Positions 1 to 6,644 of a stretch of 64,000 nt of DNA are shown piece after piece. Every line of letters begins with the position of its first letter. Position 1 is the stretch's first letter. Source of the DNA: Luteimonas colneyensis. GTDB taxonomy: Bacteria > Pseudomonadota > Gammaproteobacteria > Xanthomonadales > Xanthomonadaceae. Under the pieces are notes generated by a model. That model was not told where the DNA came from. It was given only the letters and a program-made list of their open reading frames with translations, and made no database searches. Location of the stretch: contig NZ_JACSQJ010000002.1 in assembly GCF_014836665.1 (NCBI RefSeq), forward strand, positions 523,443 through 587,442, written 5' to 3'. The translations under genes were made by a program, and so were the position numbers.

Positions 1-106
1 CCGCAACATGGCGAGTTCTCGAGACCCCCAGGGCAGAGGGCGCGGGAAGCGGAGGGTATTCCGTGGGACCGGGGCTGTCGCGCTCGGCGGTTGGATCCAC
101 CAGTAC

Positions 107-502
107 CTACCACCCCCAACCTGACATGCTGCAGGACTGCATGATCCAGCTGCGGAGCTCGGAAGACTCCAACTCTTCAACGCTCCGGATCTTTACGTAG
201 CGCGTTTCATCGCCAAGCTCTGGCGGTGGATCAAGCTGGCTGCCGTTGAGAAAAACCACATTGACAGAAACATCGTAGGCAACGACTTCCATGCACCAGC
301 CATGATCTTCTGCCCCGTAATACGCCTTCCCCCACTTCACGGCGTAACGCGGCCTGGCCAGTTGCCTGCGAATCAGCTGGTCCAGCTTCTTCACAATGGG
401 AGTCAGTGCTGGCCTGGTATCCGACATCCAGTCAGCTATGGTCCGGTGGCTCTCGTCGGGCTCCGGCGGCTTCTTTGTGGAGAGAGGTTTCTGCTTTTTC
501 AT
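107..502 (-). CDS. DUF1801 domain cassette protein
   Basis: A 131-residue soluble protein with no signal peptide or membrane segment. The central part (residues about 25-125, including RYAVKWGKAYYG and the C-terminal SVEELESSELRSWI) resembles the DUF1801/YdhG-like fold, a small alpha/beta family of unsettled function that is common in mobile and cassette contexts. It is the last recognisable cassette gene of the array. Its upstream boundary is the decayed attC at 520-575, and no attC is visible downstream. Assignment to DUF1801 is by pattern recognition; biochemical role unknown. Confidence 0.7.
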   Translation of the reverse strand: MKKQKPLSTKKPPEPDESHRTIADWMSDTRPALTPIVKKLDQLIRRQLARPRYAVKWGKAYYGAEDHGWCMEVVAYDVSVNVVFLNGSQLDPPPELGDETRYVKIRSVEELESSELRSWIMQSCSMSGWGW

Positions 503-519
503 GCCACACCTACCTGTCG

Positions 520-575
520 CTCCAACGCCCAGGTCAAGCCGCGCCGCACGCGGCGGCTTCAGTGATCAGTCAGAT
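520..575 (-). repeat. Decayed attC site
   Basis: On the minus strand the inner arms keep the attC pattern (GCCGCCGCGTGCGGCGCGGC, then a TTGACC relic of L') and end in GTTGGAG, a near match to the core GTTRRRY. The left core (normally RYYYAAC) has been lost. It follows the exported 147-residue cassette gene, whose stop codon lies inside it. Likely poorly recombinogenic. Confidence 0.55.
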
Positions 576-1009
576 CCAGCCGGCGCAAGTCCGAAGCCGG
601 GCACCGGCGAATTCTCGATGTAGTTGGGGTGATACAGGTCCATGTAAATGAGCGAAATCCGCTTGCCGCAGAGGACCTCGAATCCGTCCACATGAAAGCC
701 ATAGATCCCGTCCCGGCTACCAACGCGCCTGTATCCAGGACGCTCCCCGTTGGGGCAGGTCAGTTTCGCAAGATACCTCTTCTGACCAGTCGGGCCGTGG
801 GTCCGAACCGGATTCTCCCAGCTTCCCAGAGGGTGCTTTGCTACGTCCTCCGCCGAGACGTCGGGTGGCTCCCAACTCGGGTCGAAGCGCTTCATCCTTG
901 CAACGGGATCGAACTCGGGTGAGTCCGGATGGCTCTTGTCCACTGCCAAGACCTGCGGAGCCGTCAGGAACATTGCCACGGATAGTAGAGCGCCGGGAAT
1001 ATTCGTCAT
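566..1009 (-). CDS. Exported cassette protein of unknown function
   Basis: A 147-residue protein with an N-terminal hydrophobic segment (residues about 4-22, ending APQVLA) that looks like a Sec signal peptide, so the mature protein is probably periplasmic or secreted. The mature part is polar and rich in Pro, Gly and aromatic residues, with two cysteines (in LTCPNG and VLCGKR) that could form a disulfide. I do not recognise the family. The ATG lies two bases from the neighbouring decayed attC and the stop overlaps the next one, the usual tight packing of an integron cassette. Confidence 0.65.
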   Translation of the reverse strand: MTNIPGALLSVAMFLTAPQVLAVDKSHPDSPEFDPVARMKRFDPSWEPPDVSAEDVAKHPLGSWENPVRTHGPTGQKRYLAKLTCPNGERPGYRRVGSRDGIYGFHVDGFEVLCGKRISLIYMDLYHPNYIENSPVPGFGLAPAGSD

Positions 1010-1011
1010 GG

Positions 1012-1072
1012 ATCCAGCACCAGGGTTATGCCGCGCCGCGGAGCGGTGTTCGGCCTGAGTGACGCGCTAGGC
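1012..1072 (-). repeat. Decayed attC site
   Basis: This 61-bp segment aligns along its whole length with the 60-bp attC sites of the array. Both cores carry substitutions: GCCTAGC replaces GCCTAAC, and GCTGGAT replaces GTTRRRY. The central palindrome CCGCTCCGCGGCGCGG is retained. It follows the glycine-zipper cassette gene, whose TAG stop is inside the left core. Confidence 0.6.
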
Positions 1073-1276
1073 ATCATGCCTATGCTCTGCGGCAGACTGT
1101 CGAGCGAATGCGCGATTGCCTGCGACGATGCCAGCGGCAGTCCCAATTGCGATGCCCGGACCCATGCCGAGAGCCAGATTGCCGAAGACCACGCCGAGAG
1201 CCGCTCCTACGGCTACGCCGACGACCATACCGCTGCCGATGTACTTACGCCGCGTCTGCTCAGGTTTAGTGCGCAT
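1067..1276 (-). CDS. Glycine-zipper membrane peptide (cassette)
   Basis: A 69-residue protein. A short basic N-terminus (MRTKPEQTRRKY) precedes one long glycine/alanine-rich hydrophobic stretch (residues about 13-52) with GxxxG spacing, followed by a charged tail. This is the pattern of YmgG/OmpA-type glycine-zipper proteins, which insert or oligomerise in membranes. A GTG eight codons upstream would place the start inside the neighbouring attC, so I prefer the ATG at 1276. Such peptides recur in integron cassettes; no specific role can be assigned. Confidence 0.65.
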   Translation of the reverse strand: MRTKPEQTRRKYIGSGMVVGVAVGAALGVVFGNLALGMGPGIAIGTAAGIVAGNRAFARQSAAEHRHDA

Positions 1277-1291
1277 GTGCCTCCGTGTGAC

Positions 1292-1403
1292 ACCTAACAC
1301 TCAAGTTAAGCCGAATTGCAGCGCGTAGCTGGCCATAGGGCAAGCTGTACCTGCCATATGGACGGCGTAGCGATGCAATTTCGGCTTGAACGCAATGTTA
1401 GAC
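1292..1403 (-). repeat. attC site, 112-bp class
   Basis: Minus-strand cores are GTCTAAC on the left and GTTAGGT on the right. Inner arms are GTTCAAGCCG and CGGCTTAACTT. Between them lies an extended hairpin arm with the conserved GGCA/TGCC stem around the loop AAGCTGTACC. It belongs to the PD-(D/E)XK-like cassette, whose TAA stop is in the left core. Confidence 0.9.
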
Positions 1404-2075
1404 CCATCCCTTTGCTCGATTCGGGTGTGACTCGATCCGGTTAGCCAATTCCAACGCAAGTAGACGGTAACCATGTGAGAGATCCGAATCCGGAATCGCA
1501 AGCGGCAGATTGCGATCACAGCATTGGAGCGCATCAAGAACGTCATCCCAAGCCAAGTTGGCAAAACTGCTTAATGCGCGAGGTGTAGGCACCAAGGTGA
1601 CGAGGACGTTGGGCGTATCCGTTAGCAGTGAGGCCATGGCTGCTTGCTGCTGCTTTAGTTGCGCCTCCAAATCCGATGCCTTGAACCTGGCAGTCTTGGC
1701 CTCGATCCAAATGTTTGGCCGTCCGGCCAATCCGAGTCCAATGTCAGATTTGCAGTTTCGTTTGCTCCCGGGAAGCTCAAGACTAGGGTATGGCGTGACT
1801 TTGACTCTACCCTCTCCGAGTTGGCGAACCGCAGCAGCCGCTTGACTGCTACTTGCCGCGATGCGATCCAAGAGTGGACGCAAGAACAGACGTTGGGGAA
1901 GAACATCCAGAGCACGCAGCAACTCCCAAGTAAGAACCTCTTCCTGTTTCCAAGACGCTTTGAGCCTATTCTGGCGATAGTGAAACCAGTGGAGAATCTC
2001 TACTACATACGACTTCTGGCGCGGATCAGCCTCCGCCCAAAGCTTGAACTCTGTGTCTGATGTCGGATTATTCAT
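1398..2075 (-). CDS. PD-(D/E)XK nuclease-like cassette protein
   Basis: A 225-residue soluble protein. The N-terminal half is helical and charged. The C-terminal half contains Asp111, thirteen intervening residues, then Glu125-Ala-Lys127 (SDIGLG...IWIEAK), the spacing and hydrophobic strand context of the PD-(D/E)XK metal-dependent nuclease core. A further helix-rich tail follows (SDLEAQLKQQ onward). This is motif-level evidence only; no known restriction enzyme or defence family is recognised. The ATG at 2075 is preferred over a GTG five codons earlier, which lies in the attC. The stop codon overlaps the downstream attC core. Confidence 0.55.
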   Translation of the reverse strand: MNNPTSDTEFKLWAEADPRQKSYVVEILHWFHYRQNRLKASWKQEEVLTWELLRALDVLPQRLFLRPLLDRIAASSSQAAAAVRQLGEGRVKVTPYPSLELPGSKRNCKSDIGLGLAGRPNIWIEAKTARFKASDLEAQLKQQQAAMASLLTDTPNVLVTLVPTPRALSSFANLAWDDVLDALQCCDRNLPLAIPDSDLSHGYRLLALELANRIESHPNRAKGWV

Positions 2076-2081
2076 TGATGG

Positions 2082-2141
2082 GACTAACACCAGAGTTAAG
2101 CCGTGCCGCGAAGCGGCATCGGCTTGAACGACTCGTTAGGC
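2082..2141 (-). repeat. attC site, 60-bp class
   Basis: Minus-strand cores are GCCTAAC and GTTAGTC, with arms GTTCAAGCCG and CGGCTTAACTC around the central palindrome GCCGCTTCGCGGC. This is the compact form, closely resembling the attC of classical aadA cassettes. It ends the first apparently non-coding cassette. Confidence 0.9.
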
Positions 2142-2441
2142 CGCCGTTCCCTGGCACCTGCGCCCGACGTGCGACAGCCCAACCCCTGAGGCGAACAGTA
2201 CAACAAGCGCCGTGTTTGGTGCTGCCGAAGCGCACCACGCGCGCGGCCAAGAACTCTCACCGCGCACTGACCGAAGCCGATTCGGAAGGTCGAATCTTGC
2301 GAAGGGTCGCGCCTGTCCGAAGCCGAGGTGCTGCAGGGCTGACTGCCGATGCCTGCACCGCGCGTGCAAGGTGCAAAAGCTGCGGGCAAGCGAGGCGTTA
2401 CCGATTGCCTAGAACCAGGCAACAACAGTGCGGGAAACAAG
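2142..2441 (-). other. Cassette without a convincing gene, copy A
   Basis: About 300 bp between two good attC sites. It is a diverged, almost gap-free duplicate of 4624-4947 over its last ~215 bp. Open frames exist by chance in this GC-rich DNA. In the frame shared by the two copies most base differences change the amino acid (at least ten replacements in about 42 codons from roughly fifteen base changes), and the frames end at different places, so protein coding is unlikely. It may carry an RNA, a promoter or nothing functional. Confidence 0.6.
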
Positions 2442-2501
2442 GCCTGACACTTGAGTTAAGCCGAGCCGCGAAGCGGCTTCGGCTTGAACGAATTGTTATA
2501 C
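2442..2501 (-). repeat. attC site, 60-bp class
   Basis: Minus-strand cores are GTATAAC and GTCAGGC, each off consensus by one base. Arms are GTTCAAGCCG and CGGCTTAACTC, with the central palindrome GCCGCTTCGCGGC. It follows the 117-residue membrane-protein cassette, whose TAA stop lies in the left core. Confidence 0.88.
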
Positions 2502-2849
2502 CCCATGCGCGAGTATTAGTTGGGTTACTGCATATACAATCAAGCCAAGAACACAAAGCGGAATTAGTGCTGCGCATGCGTATCCGATATGTGGGTGGCG
2601 TTGAAGCAATGCACAGTGATTCAGGGCGGCGATTGTTCCTCTAGCGCAGTGCAGGACGGCCTTAGAAGCCACAATCACGTAGCTGATCGTTCCGAGCACG
2701 AACAACGTCCAGAAGGAAAAGCTATTCGGCGCCTTTACGGCAAGGAGATAGAGACCTGCGGTCAAACCCAACCACTCAATCCAAGAGAACCACGTGCTGG
2801 GGCCGGAGCCAGCAACAAACGTTTCAACAACGCCATCAATTTTGGTCAT
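2496..2849 (-). CDS. Small integral membrane protein (cassette)
   Basis: A 117-residue protein with about three hydrophobic helices (residues roughly 18-40, 45-68 and 90-115) separated by short polar loops. It has no signal peptide or recognisable domain. I start it at the ATG (MTKIDG) because the earlier GTG is inside the attC. The GTTATACCCC directly upstream offers no real Shine-Dalgarno, so translation may be weak or leaderless. Family not recognised. Confidence 0.65.
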   Translation of the reverse strand: MTKIDGVVETFVAGSGPSTWFSWIEWLGLTAGLYLLAVKAPNSFSFWTLFVLGTISYVIVASKAVLHCARGTIAALNHCALLQRHPHIGYACAALIPLCVLGLIVYAVTQLILAHGV

Positions 2850-2852
2850 GGG

Positions 2853-2912
2853 GTATAACACCTGAATTAAGCCGCGCCGCGAAGCGGCGTCGGCTTGAAT
2901 GAACTGTTAGGC
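2853..2912 (-). repeat. attC site, 60-bp class
   Basis: Minus-strand cores are GCCTAAC and GTTATAC. Arms are TTCAAGCCG and CGGCTTAATTC around GCCGCTTCGCGGC. Same compact architecture as the two preceding 60-bp sites. It follows the 123-residue membrane-protein cassette. Confidence 0.9.
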
Positions 2913-3278
2913 GGCGCACCAGAGTGCAATGCCGCCGATGACGAACAGTACCAGCCACGACAAGTGCTTGCCCCTGGTGAGAAGCAACGGCAGGACCCCG
3001 GACACAACGAAGGTTAGCCCGATGATCTGGAGCATGCCGGACATCGTGAGGTCACCGCGACCCGCATGCACTAAGAGTGCAGCAAAGCCGAACCATGCGG
3101 CCGTGGTGATGTGCCAGGCAAAGCGCAACGTTCGCGTCGTGAACTCCGAGCTGCCGAATAGCTTGGGCAAATCATTGCGGCGAAACAGACGGCTGAGAAT
3201 GTACCGTTCCCCGAGGAACGAATGGGCCGCGCCCAAAGCCACGGCGAGAACTGCTGCGAAGTAGAGAATTCCTTCCAT
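2907..3278 (-). CDS. Four-helix membrane protein (cassette)
   Basis: A 123-residue protein with four hydrophobic segments (about 5-22, 52-72, 80-98 and 104-122), a conserved-looking AAHSFLGERYILSRLF loop after helix 1 and a basic RRND segment. The overall look is of a small inner-membrane protein family often annotated only as hypothetical. The purine-rich attC core (GTTAGGCGGCT) sits right before the ATG and probably serves as its ribosome-binding site. Function unknown. Confidence 0.7.
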   Translation of the reverse strand: MEGILYFAAVLAVALGAAHSFLGERYILSRLFRRNDLPKLFGSSEFTTRTLRFAWHITTAAWFGFAALLVHAGRGDLTMSGMLQIIGLTFVVSGVLPLLLTRGKHLSWLVLFVIGGIALWCAA

Positions 3279-3282
3279 AGCC

Positions 3283-3394
3283 GCCTAACGCCTAAGTTAA
3301 GCCGAGACGCGTAGTGGAGCAAAGCACATGGCAAGCTGTATCTGCCATGTGCTTTGCGGAACGAAGCGGCTTCGGCTTGAACGCATTGTTAGGC
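3283..3394 (-). repeat. attC site, 112-bp class
   Basis: Minus-strand cores are GCCTAAC and GTTAGGC, with arms GTTCAAGCCG and CGGCTTAACTT. The extended arm has a 14-bp perfect stem (CAAAGCACATGGCA) around a ten-base loop. It follows the HEPN-like cassette. Confidence 0.92.
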
Positions 3395-4069
3395 GCGCCC
3401 GCCGCCAACGTTGTAAGGCTTAAGCAAGAGCTTGCCGTCCGCTACGTCTTGAGCGAATTGCTCTGCAATCTGTTCCGCTCTGGCCTCCAGTTGAGCAGCC
3501 ATCGCCGCTAAGTACTTGACATGCCCCTCGAGCTTCTTCAGCTCTTCACGAACGTTAGATACGGGCATGAGTCCGTACTGCATGTTCGCCTCATCGTTCT
3601 CCTCAAACTTCACTGCGTCCATCGGAATCTTTTGATTGCTTAGGCTCGCCGTGAAAAAAATCAAGGCGTCATGACCAAGAACCCGCCGGCCAGCCCAGTG
3701 CGCGAACATATGGCGGAGGTGGCGATGCTGCACGAGGATCTCTGCAGCCTTCCGGATCCCCTCCGCCAAATCAAGATTCCAAGTGCAGGTCTCAGCGCAG
3801 GCCATGAGGTGATCCAGCGCGTCTTTGTCATTAAGCTTTAGCGCGAACTCGGTCGGAACGCCCTTCCTGATGTGAGTGAGGTGGTTGATCACTCGCCGCG
3901 ACTCAAGGTCGGCGAAGCAGTACGTCTGAACAAATCTCCCGATCAACTCGTACTCTTGAGCTGAGAGTGGGTGAGAGTCATTTATGACATGACCTAGAGA
4001 CATTCTCGCTTTGAGCAAACCGTCTGTCTCAAGGTCAGCCCGAGTCAGCGCCATTGTGTCCGGTCCCAT
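3389..4069 (-). CDS. HEPN-like alpha-helical cassette protein
   Basis: A 226-residue protein predicted to be almost entirely helical, without membrane segments. Residues 115-127 (HRHLRHMFAHWAG) contain Arg119-x4-His124 followed by small residues. This resembles the RxxxxH catalytic signature of HEPN-fold ribonucleases, found in toxin-antitoxin and abortive-infection systems. A charged coiled-coil-like region follows (about 190-215). Identification rests on this motif and helicity only. The start may be this ATG or the one five codons later (MALTRAD). No cognate antitoxin gene is obvious next to it. Confidence 0.5.
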   Translation of the reverse strand: MGPDTMALTRADLETDGLLKARMSLGHVINDSHPLSAQEYELIGRFVQTYCFADLESRRVINHLTHIRKGVPTEFALKLNDKDALDHLMACAETCTWNLDLAEGIRKAAEILVQHRHLRHMFAHWAGRRVLGHDALIFFTASLSNQKIPMDAVKFEENDEANMQYGLMPVSNVREELKKLEGHVKYLAAMAAQLEARAEQIAEQFAQDVADGKLLLKPYNVGGGRA

Positions 4070-4096
4070 TTCAAGCTCGCCATGACAGTTTCCAGC

Positions 4097-4208
4097 GCCT
4101 AACACCTAAGTTAAGCCGACCCGCGCAGTGGAGTGGACCAGGTGGCAAGCTTTACCTGCCGCCTGGGCCGCGTAACGAAGCGGGTTCGGCTTGAACGCAT
4201 TGTTAGGC
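4097..4208 (-). repeat. attC site, 112-bp class
   Basis: Minus-strand cores are GCCTAAC and GTTAGGC. The extended arm has changed its stem sequence (CCAGGTGGCA against TGCCGCCTGG) while keeping pairing and the loop AAGCTTTACC. It follows the 97-residue membrane-protein cassette. Confidence 0.92.
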
Positions 4209-4496
4209 CGCGACACCGAAAAAGGTACCGAGCAGTAGGAGGCCTTGTACGGCGAGGGCCCCCGTGACGAAGTGCCACACTGGTCTCCGCGGATAGACCC
4301 GGTGCACAAAGAATCTGAGCGCCTTGGAATAGATGAACGTGTAGAGGAAGAACGCTGCGGAGAGGATGACAAGTGTGGCGCCAGGAAACCACGAGGCCGC
4401 CATGAGTCCTACGAAAACTGCCCAGAGATAGAAAGGGATGCCCAGCACTAGCATGATATTCGTGCCGAGCTTGGGCATCTGCGTGTAGATGAGCAT
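4203..4496 (-). CDS. Small membrane protein (cassette)
   Basis: A 97-residue protein with three predicted membrane helices (about 13-33, 38-57 and 76-95) and a basic loop FFVHRVYPRRP. The frame is open far upstream, but that extension merely translates the attC (a well-known artefact reading SFKPNPLRY). The ATG at 4496 has a strong GGAGG five bases upstream and is clearly the start. The TAA stop lies in the downstream attC. No family recognised. Confidence 0.7.
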   Translation of the reverse strand: MLIYTQMPKLGTNIMLVLGIPFYLWAVFVGLMAASWFPGATLVILSAAFFLYTFIYSKALRFFVHRVYPRRPVWHFVTGALAVQGLLLLGTFFGVAA

Positions 4497-4511
4497 CGAA
4501 GCCTCCGAGCG

Positions 4512-4623
4512 GCCTAACACCAGAGTTAAGCCGAGCAGCGTAGTGAAGCGAAACACATGGCAAGCTTTACCTGCCATGTGTTTTGCGTAACGAAGCGGAT
4601 TCGGCTTGAACGACTTGTTAGGC
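4512..4623 (-). repeat. attC site, 112-bp class
   Basis: Minus-strand cores are GCCTAAC and GTTAGGC. The extended arm contains AAACACATGGCA and its complement around the loop AAGCTTTACC. It ends the second apparently non-coding cassette. Confidence 0.92.
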
Positions 4624-4947
4624 CGCCGCTGCCCGGCACTTATGCCCGACCCGCGACGGCCCAACCCATGAGCAGAACAGTACAACAAGTCTTGCTGGAG
4701 AGCTCGACCTGGCGCGTGGCGCGAGCGAAGCCTAGAAGATCAAGTCGCGCGGCCAAGAACCCTCACCGCGCACTGCCCGAAGCCGACGCGGCGGGTCGAA
4801 TCTTGCCGAGAGTCGCGCCTGGCCGAAGCCGAGTTGTTGCAGGGCTGACTGCCGACGCCCGCACCGCGCGTGCGAGGTGCAAACGCTGCGGATCAGCGCG
4901 GCGCTACAGATCGCCTGGAACCTGGCAGCAACAGTGCGGGAAACAAG
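4624..4947 (-). other. Cassette without a convincing gene, copy B
   Basis: About 320 bp between two 112-bp attC sites, homologous to 2142-2441 with high identity and essentially no gaps over the last ~215 bp. The end nearer the 4512-4623 attC differs more. A minus-strand open frame exists but is not conserved in length or sequence with the other copy. I see no credible ribosome-binding site or protein family. Confidence 0.6.
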
Positions 4948-5059
4948 GCCTAACACCTAAGTTAAGCCGCGCCGCAGCGGGGCGTGAAGCACATGGCAAG
5001 CTTTCTTTGCCATGTGGTTTGCGCCCCGATGCGGTGTCGGCTTGAACGCATTGTTAGGC
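4948..5059 (-). repeat. attC site, 112-bp class
   Basis: Minus-strand cores are GCCTAAC and GTTAGGC, with arms GTTCAAGCCG and CGGCTTAACTT. The extended arm carries CACATGGCA and TGCCATGTG around a loop beginning AAG. It follows the first (attI-proximal) cassette. Confidence 0.92.
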
Positions 5060-5063
5060 CGCG

Positions 5064-5447
5064 CTACCGCGACTGCCACAGCACGACCGGATCCATTGTC
5101 CCGCCAGGTAGCAGCAAAATGTCTTTGCCACCGTCCACTGTCCGAGGCTGAACAAGGAGAGTGACCTTATCGTCCCCACAGCCTGCAAGATGTATCCGCC
5201 CCCGGCCTCCGTCCAGAACGATGCCCATTGGCCGAAGATCCGAGAAGGCCGCTGATTGGTCAGCACCGTCGAGGAACTTCATATCCGGACTACCGAGTCC
5301 AAGGTCCTCCATGTCTTGGTAAACCTGCGTAAGTCTCTCTTGCGACAAACCCTTGGCAAGAGCTAACGCTTCCTCTTTGCACCCGCATGATCCACAGGCA
5401 CTCAGTAGCAGAGCCAGAAGAGCAGTTGCAAATGTTCGAGAGCGCAT
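5064..5447 (-). CDS. Cassette-encoded lipoprotein
   Basis: A 127-residue protein with an N-terminal basic-hydrophobic signal and a lipobox (LLSACG, Cys18), so it is probably lipid-anchored. Four cysteines occur close together near the N-terminus (CGSCGCK). The rest is a small soluble domain with a Gly-rich segment (VLDGGRGRIHLAGCGDD). Not recognised. It is the cassette nearest the attI-like site and so, by the normal rule of integron growth, the most recent insertion and the best placed for external transcription. Confidence 0.7.
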   Translation of the reverse strand: MRSRTFATALLALLLSACGSCGCKEEALALAKGLSQERLTQVYQDMEDLGLGSPDMKFLDGADQSAAFSDLRPMGIVLDGGRGRIHLAGCGDDKVTLLVQPRTVDGGKDILLLPGGTMDPVVLWQSR

Positions 5448-5455
5448 GATGAGCG

Positions 5456-5533
5456 GCCTAACACTAAGTAAGCCTCAAAAATGAGGCGGTAAAAGAGATG
5501 TTGTCGGACAAAAGCCCGGAAATGAAGCGGTAA
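5456..5533 (-). other. attI-like integron attachment site
   Basis: The final core, GTTAGGC on the minus strand (5456-5462), is not followed by an attC arm pair. Two 13-bp direct repeats, AATGAGGCGGTAA (5480-5492) and AATGAAGCGGTAA (5521-5533), lie on the side away from the cassettes. This matches the arrangement of attI1, where a simple core site is accompanied by two direct-repeat integrase-binding sites. A short hairpin (GCCTCATTTTTGAGGC) lies beside the core, so a degenerate attC is an alternative reading. Confidence 0.5.
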
Positions 5534-5611
5534 CGCTTACCGCCCCGAAACTGCCGGTATGCACCTGGCACGCCAGCAGGCCCCGAATCCCGCAGCCCCT
5601 GGTCCCGCCGC

Positions 5612-6058
5612 TTACCGACGAATATCCAACAACTCCACCTCGAACACCAGCGAGGCCCCCGGCGGGATCACGCCGCCCGCGCCTTTTTTGCCATAGCCCA
5701 GATCCGCCGGGATCAGCAGTTCGCGCTTGCCGCCCACCCGCATCCCGGCCACGCCTTCGTCCCATCCCCGGATCACCCTGCCCGCGCCCAGCATGAAGAC
5801 GAACGGCTGTCCGCGGTCCACGGAGCTGTCGAATTTAGCGCCGCGCCTGTCGGCGGCCTTCGCGTCGTACAGCCAGCCCGTGTAGTGCACGCTGACTTCA
5901 TCGCCGGCTTTGGCGGGGTCACCGCGGCCTTCGACGACGTCGATGCGCTGGAATTCGCCGACGTCACCGCCGGTGTAGGGCGGCGGGGCCTTGCCGCAGG
6001 CAGCGAGTGCGAACAGGCAGGCAAGCGCCGCGGCGGCGCGGCTCAGGCGGTGGGTCAT
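5612..6058 (-). CDS. FKBP-type peptidyl-prolyl isomerase, lipoprotein
   Basis: A 148-residue protein: signal peptide with lipobox (LFALAACG), a short linker, and one FKBP domain (about 45-148) with characteristic [31 protein letters not shown] and [14 protein letters not shown]. It should catalyse prolyl cis-trans isomerisation at the cell envelope. It is the first chromosomal gene beyond the cassette array and is not obviously in an operon with yaeQ (42-bp gap, same strand). Confidence 0.92.
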   Translation of the reverse strand: MTHRLSRAAAALACLFALAACGKAPPPYTGGDVGEFQRIDVVEGRGDPAKAGDEVSVHYTGWLYDAKAADRRGAKFDSSVDRGQPFVFMLGAGRVIRGWDEGVAGMRVGGKRELLIPADLGYGKKGAGGVIPPGASLVFEVELLDIRR

Positions 6059-6100
6059 GCGGGGCGGCTCCTTCGGATCGAGCCGTGAGGGTAGCCCGGC

Positions 6101-6640
6101 TCAGGCGGCGATGCGTACGTCCGGCCGCACCGCCAGGCTGCCGCGGTCGCCCATCAGCTGTAGCTCGCCGTCCTGCACCAGCACGTTCAGGCGCATGCCG
6201 CGCTCGCCCAGGGCGGCCAGCTGCTCCGGCACGTCGGCCGGCAGCGCCAGCACGGTGAGGTTCTTCAGCCGCGACAGGGTTGCGGCGTTCTTCTCCCACC
6301 AGATGTCCGAGGCGCGGCCGCCATAGTTCAGCACCACCACCTGGCGGGCACGCGCGCTGGCCTTGCGGATGCGGGATTCATCGGGGTGCCCGAGCTCGAT
6401 CCACAGTTCGACGTCGCCGGTGTAGTCGCGCTTCCACAGCGCCGGCTCGTCCTCGTCGCTCAGGCCGCGGCCGAACTCCAGGCGTTCGTCGGCGTACAGG
6501 GCGAAGGCCAGCAGCCGCACCATCAGGCGCTCGTCGGTTTCCGACGGGTGCTGGGCCAGCACCAGGTTGTGGGTGGCGTAGTAGTGCCGATCCATGTCGC
6601 TGATCTGCAGTTCGGCCTTGACGACGGTGGACTTGGGCAT
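6101..6640 (-). CDS. yaeQ: YaeQ family protein
   Basis: A 179-residue protein matching YaeQ along its whole length: MxKSTVVKAELQISDMDRHYY at the start, HPSETDERLMVRLLAFALYADERLEFG, and WKRDYTGDVELWIELGHPDESRIRKA. The family has a PD-(D/E)XK-like fold and is of uncertain function (E. coli YaeQ was once linked to suppression of RfaH defects). It lies 4 bp after the nuclease-family gene on the same strand and is probably cotranscribed with it. Confidence 0.93.
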   Translation of the reverse strand: MPKSTVVKAELQISDMDRHYYATHNLVLAQHPSETDERLMVRLLAFALYADERLEFGRGLSDEDEPALWKRDYTGDVELWIELGHPDESRIRKASARARQVVVLNYGGRASDIWWEKNAATLSRLKNLTVLALPADVPEQLAALGERGMRLNVLVQDGELQLMGDRGSLAVRPDVRIAA

Positions 6641-6644
6641 GGGC

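Larger units (their letters stand above)
1..5533 (-). mobile_element. Integron gene-cassette array lacking an integrase gene
   Basis: About eleven cassettes lie head to tail, each made of a short minus-strand gene or non-coding segment followed by an attC recombination site. Eight attC sites are well formed and two, furthest from the attI-like end, are decayed. In integrons the integrase gene sits beside attI and usually faces away from the cassettes, so it would be expected to the right of 5533. That interval is only about 80 bp long before the FKBP gene and holds no integrase. The array is therefore either a stranded remnant or depends on an integrase encoded elsewhere. The left end of the array is unclear: after the DUF1801 gene stop at 107 I see no attC in the remaining 106 bases. 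Confidence 0.85.

Noticed and set aside
2096..2440. 114-residue minus-strand frame in the first non-coding cassette
   Set aside because: It runs into the attC, has no ribosome-binding site, and is not conserved in frame or length with the homologous cassette at 4624-4947.
4497..4688. N-terminal extension of the 97-residue cassette protein reading SFKPNPLRYAKHMAGKA
   Set aside because: This is translation of the attC site. Comparable peptides come from the other attC sites; the true start has GGAGG at 4496.
5471..5611. Remnant of an integron integrase gene between the array and the FKBP gene
   Set aside because: No frame of useful length on either strand and no tyrosine-recombinase motif could be read.
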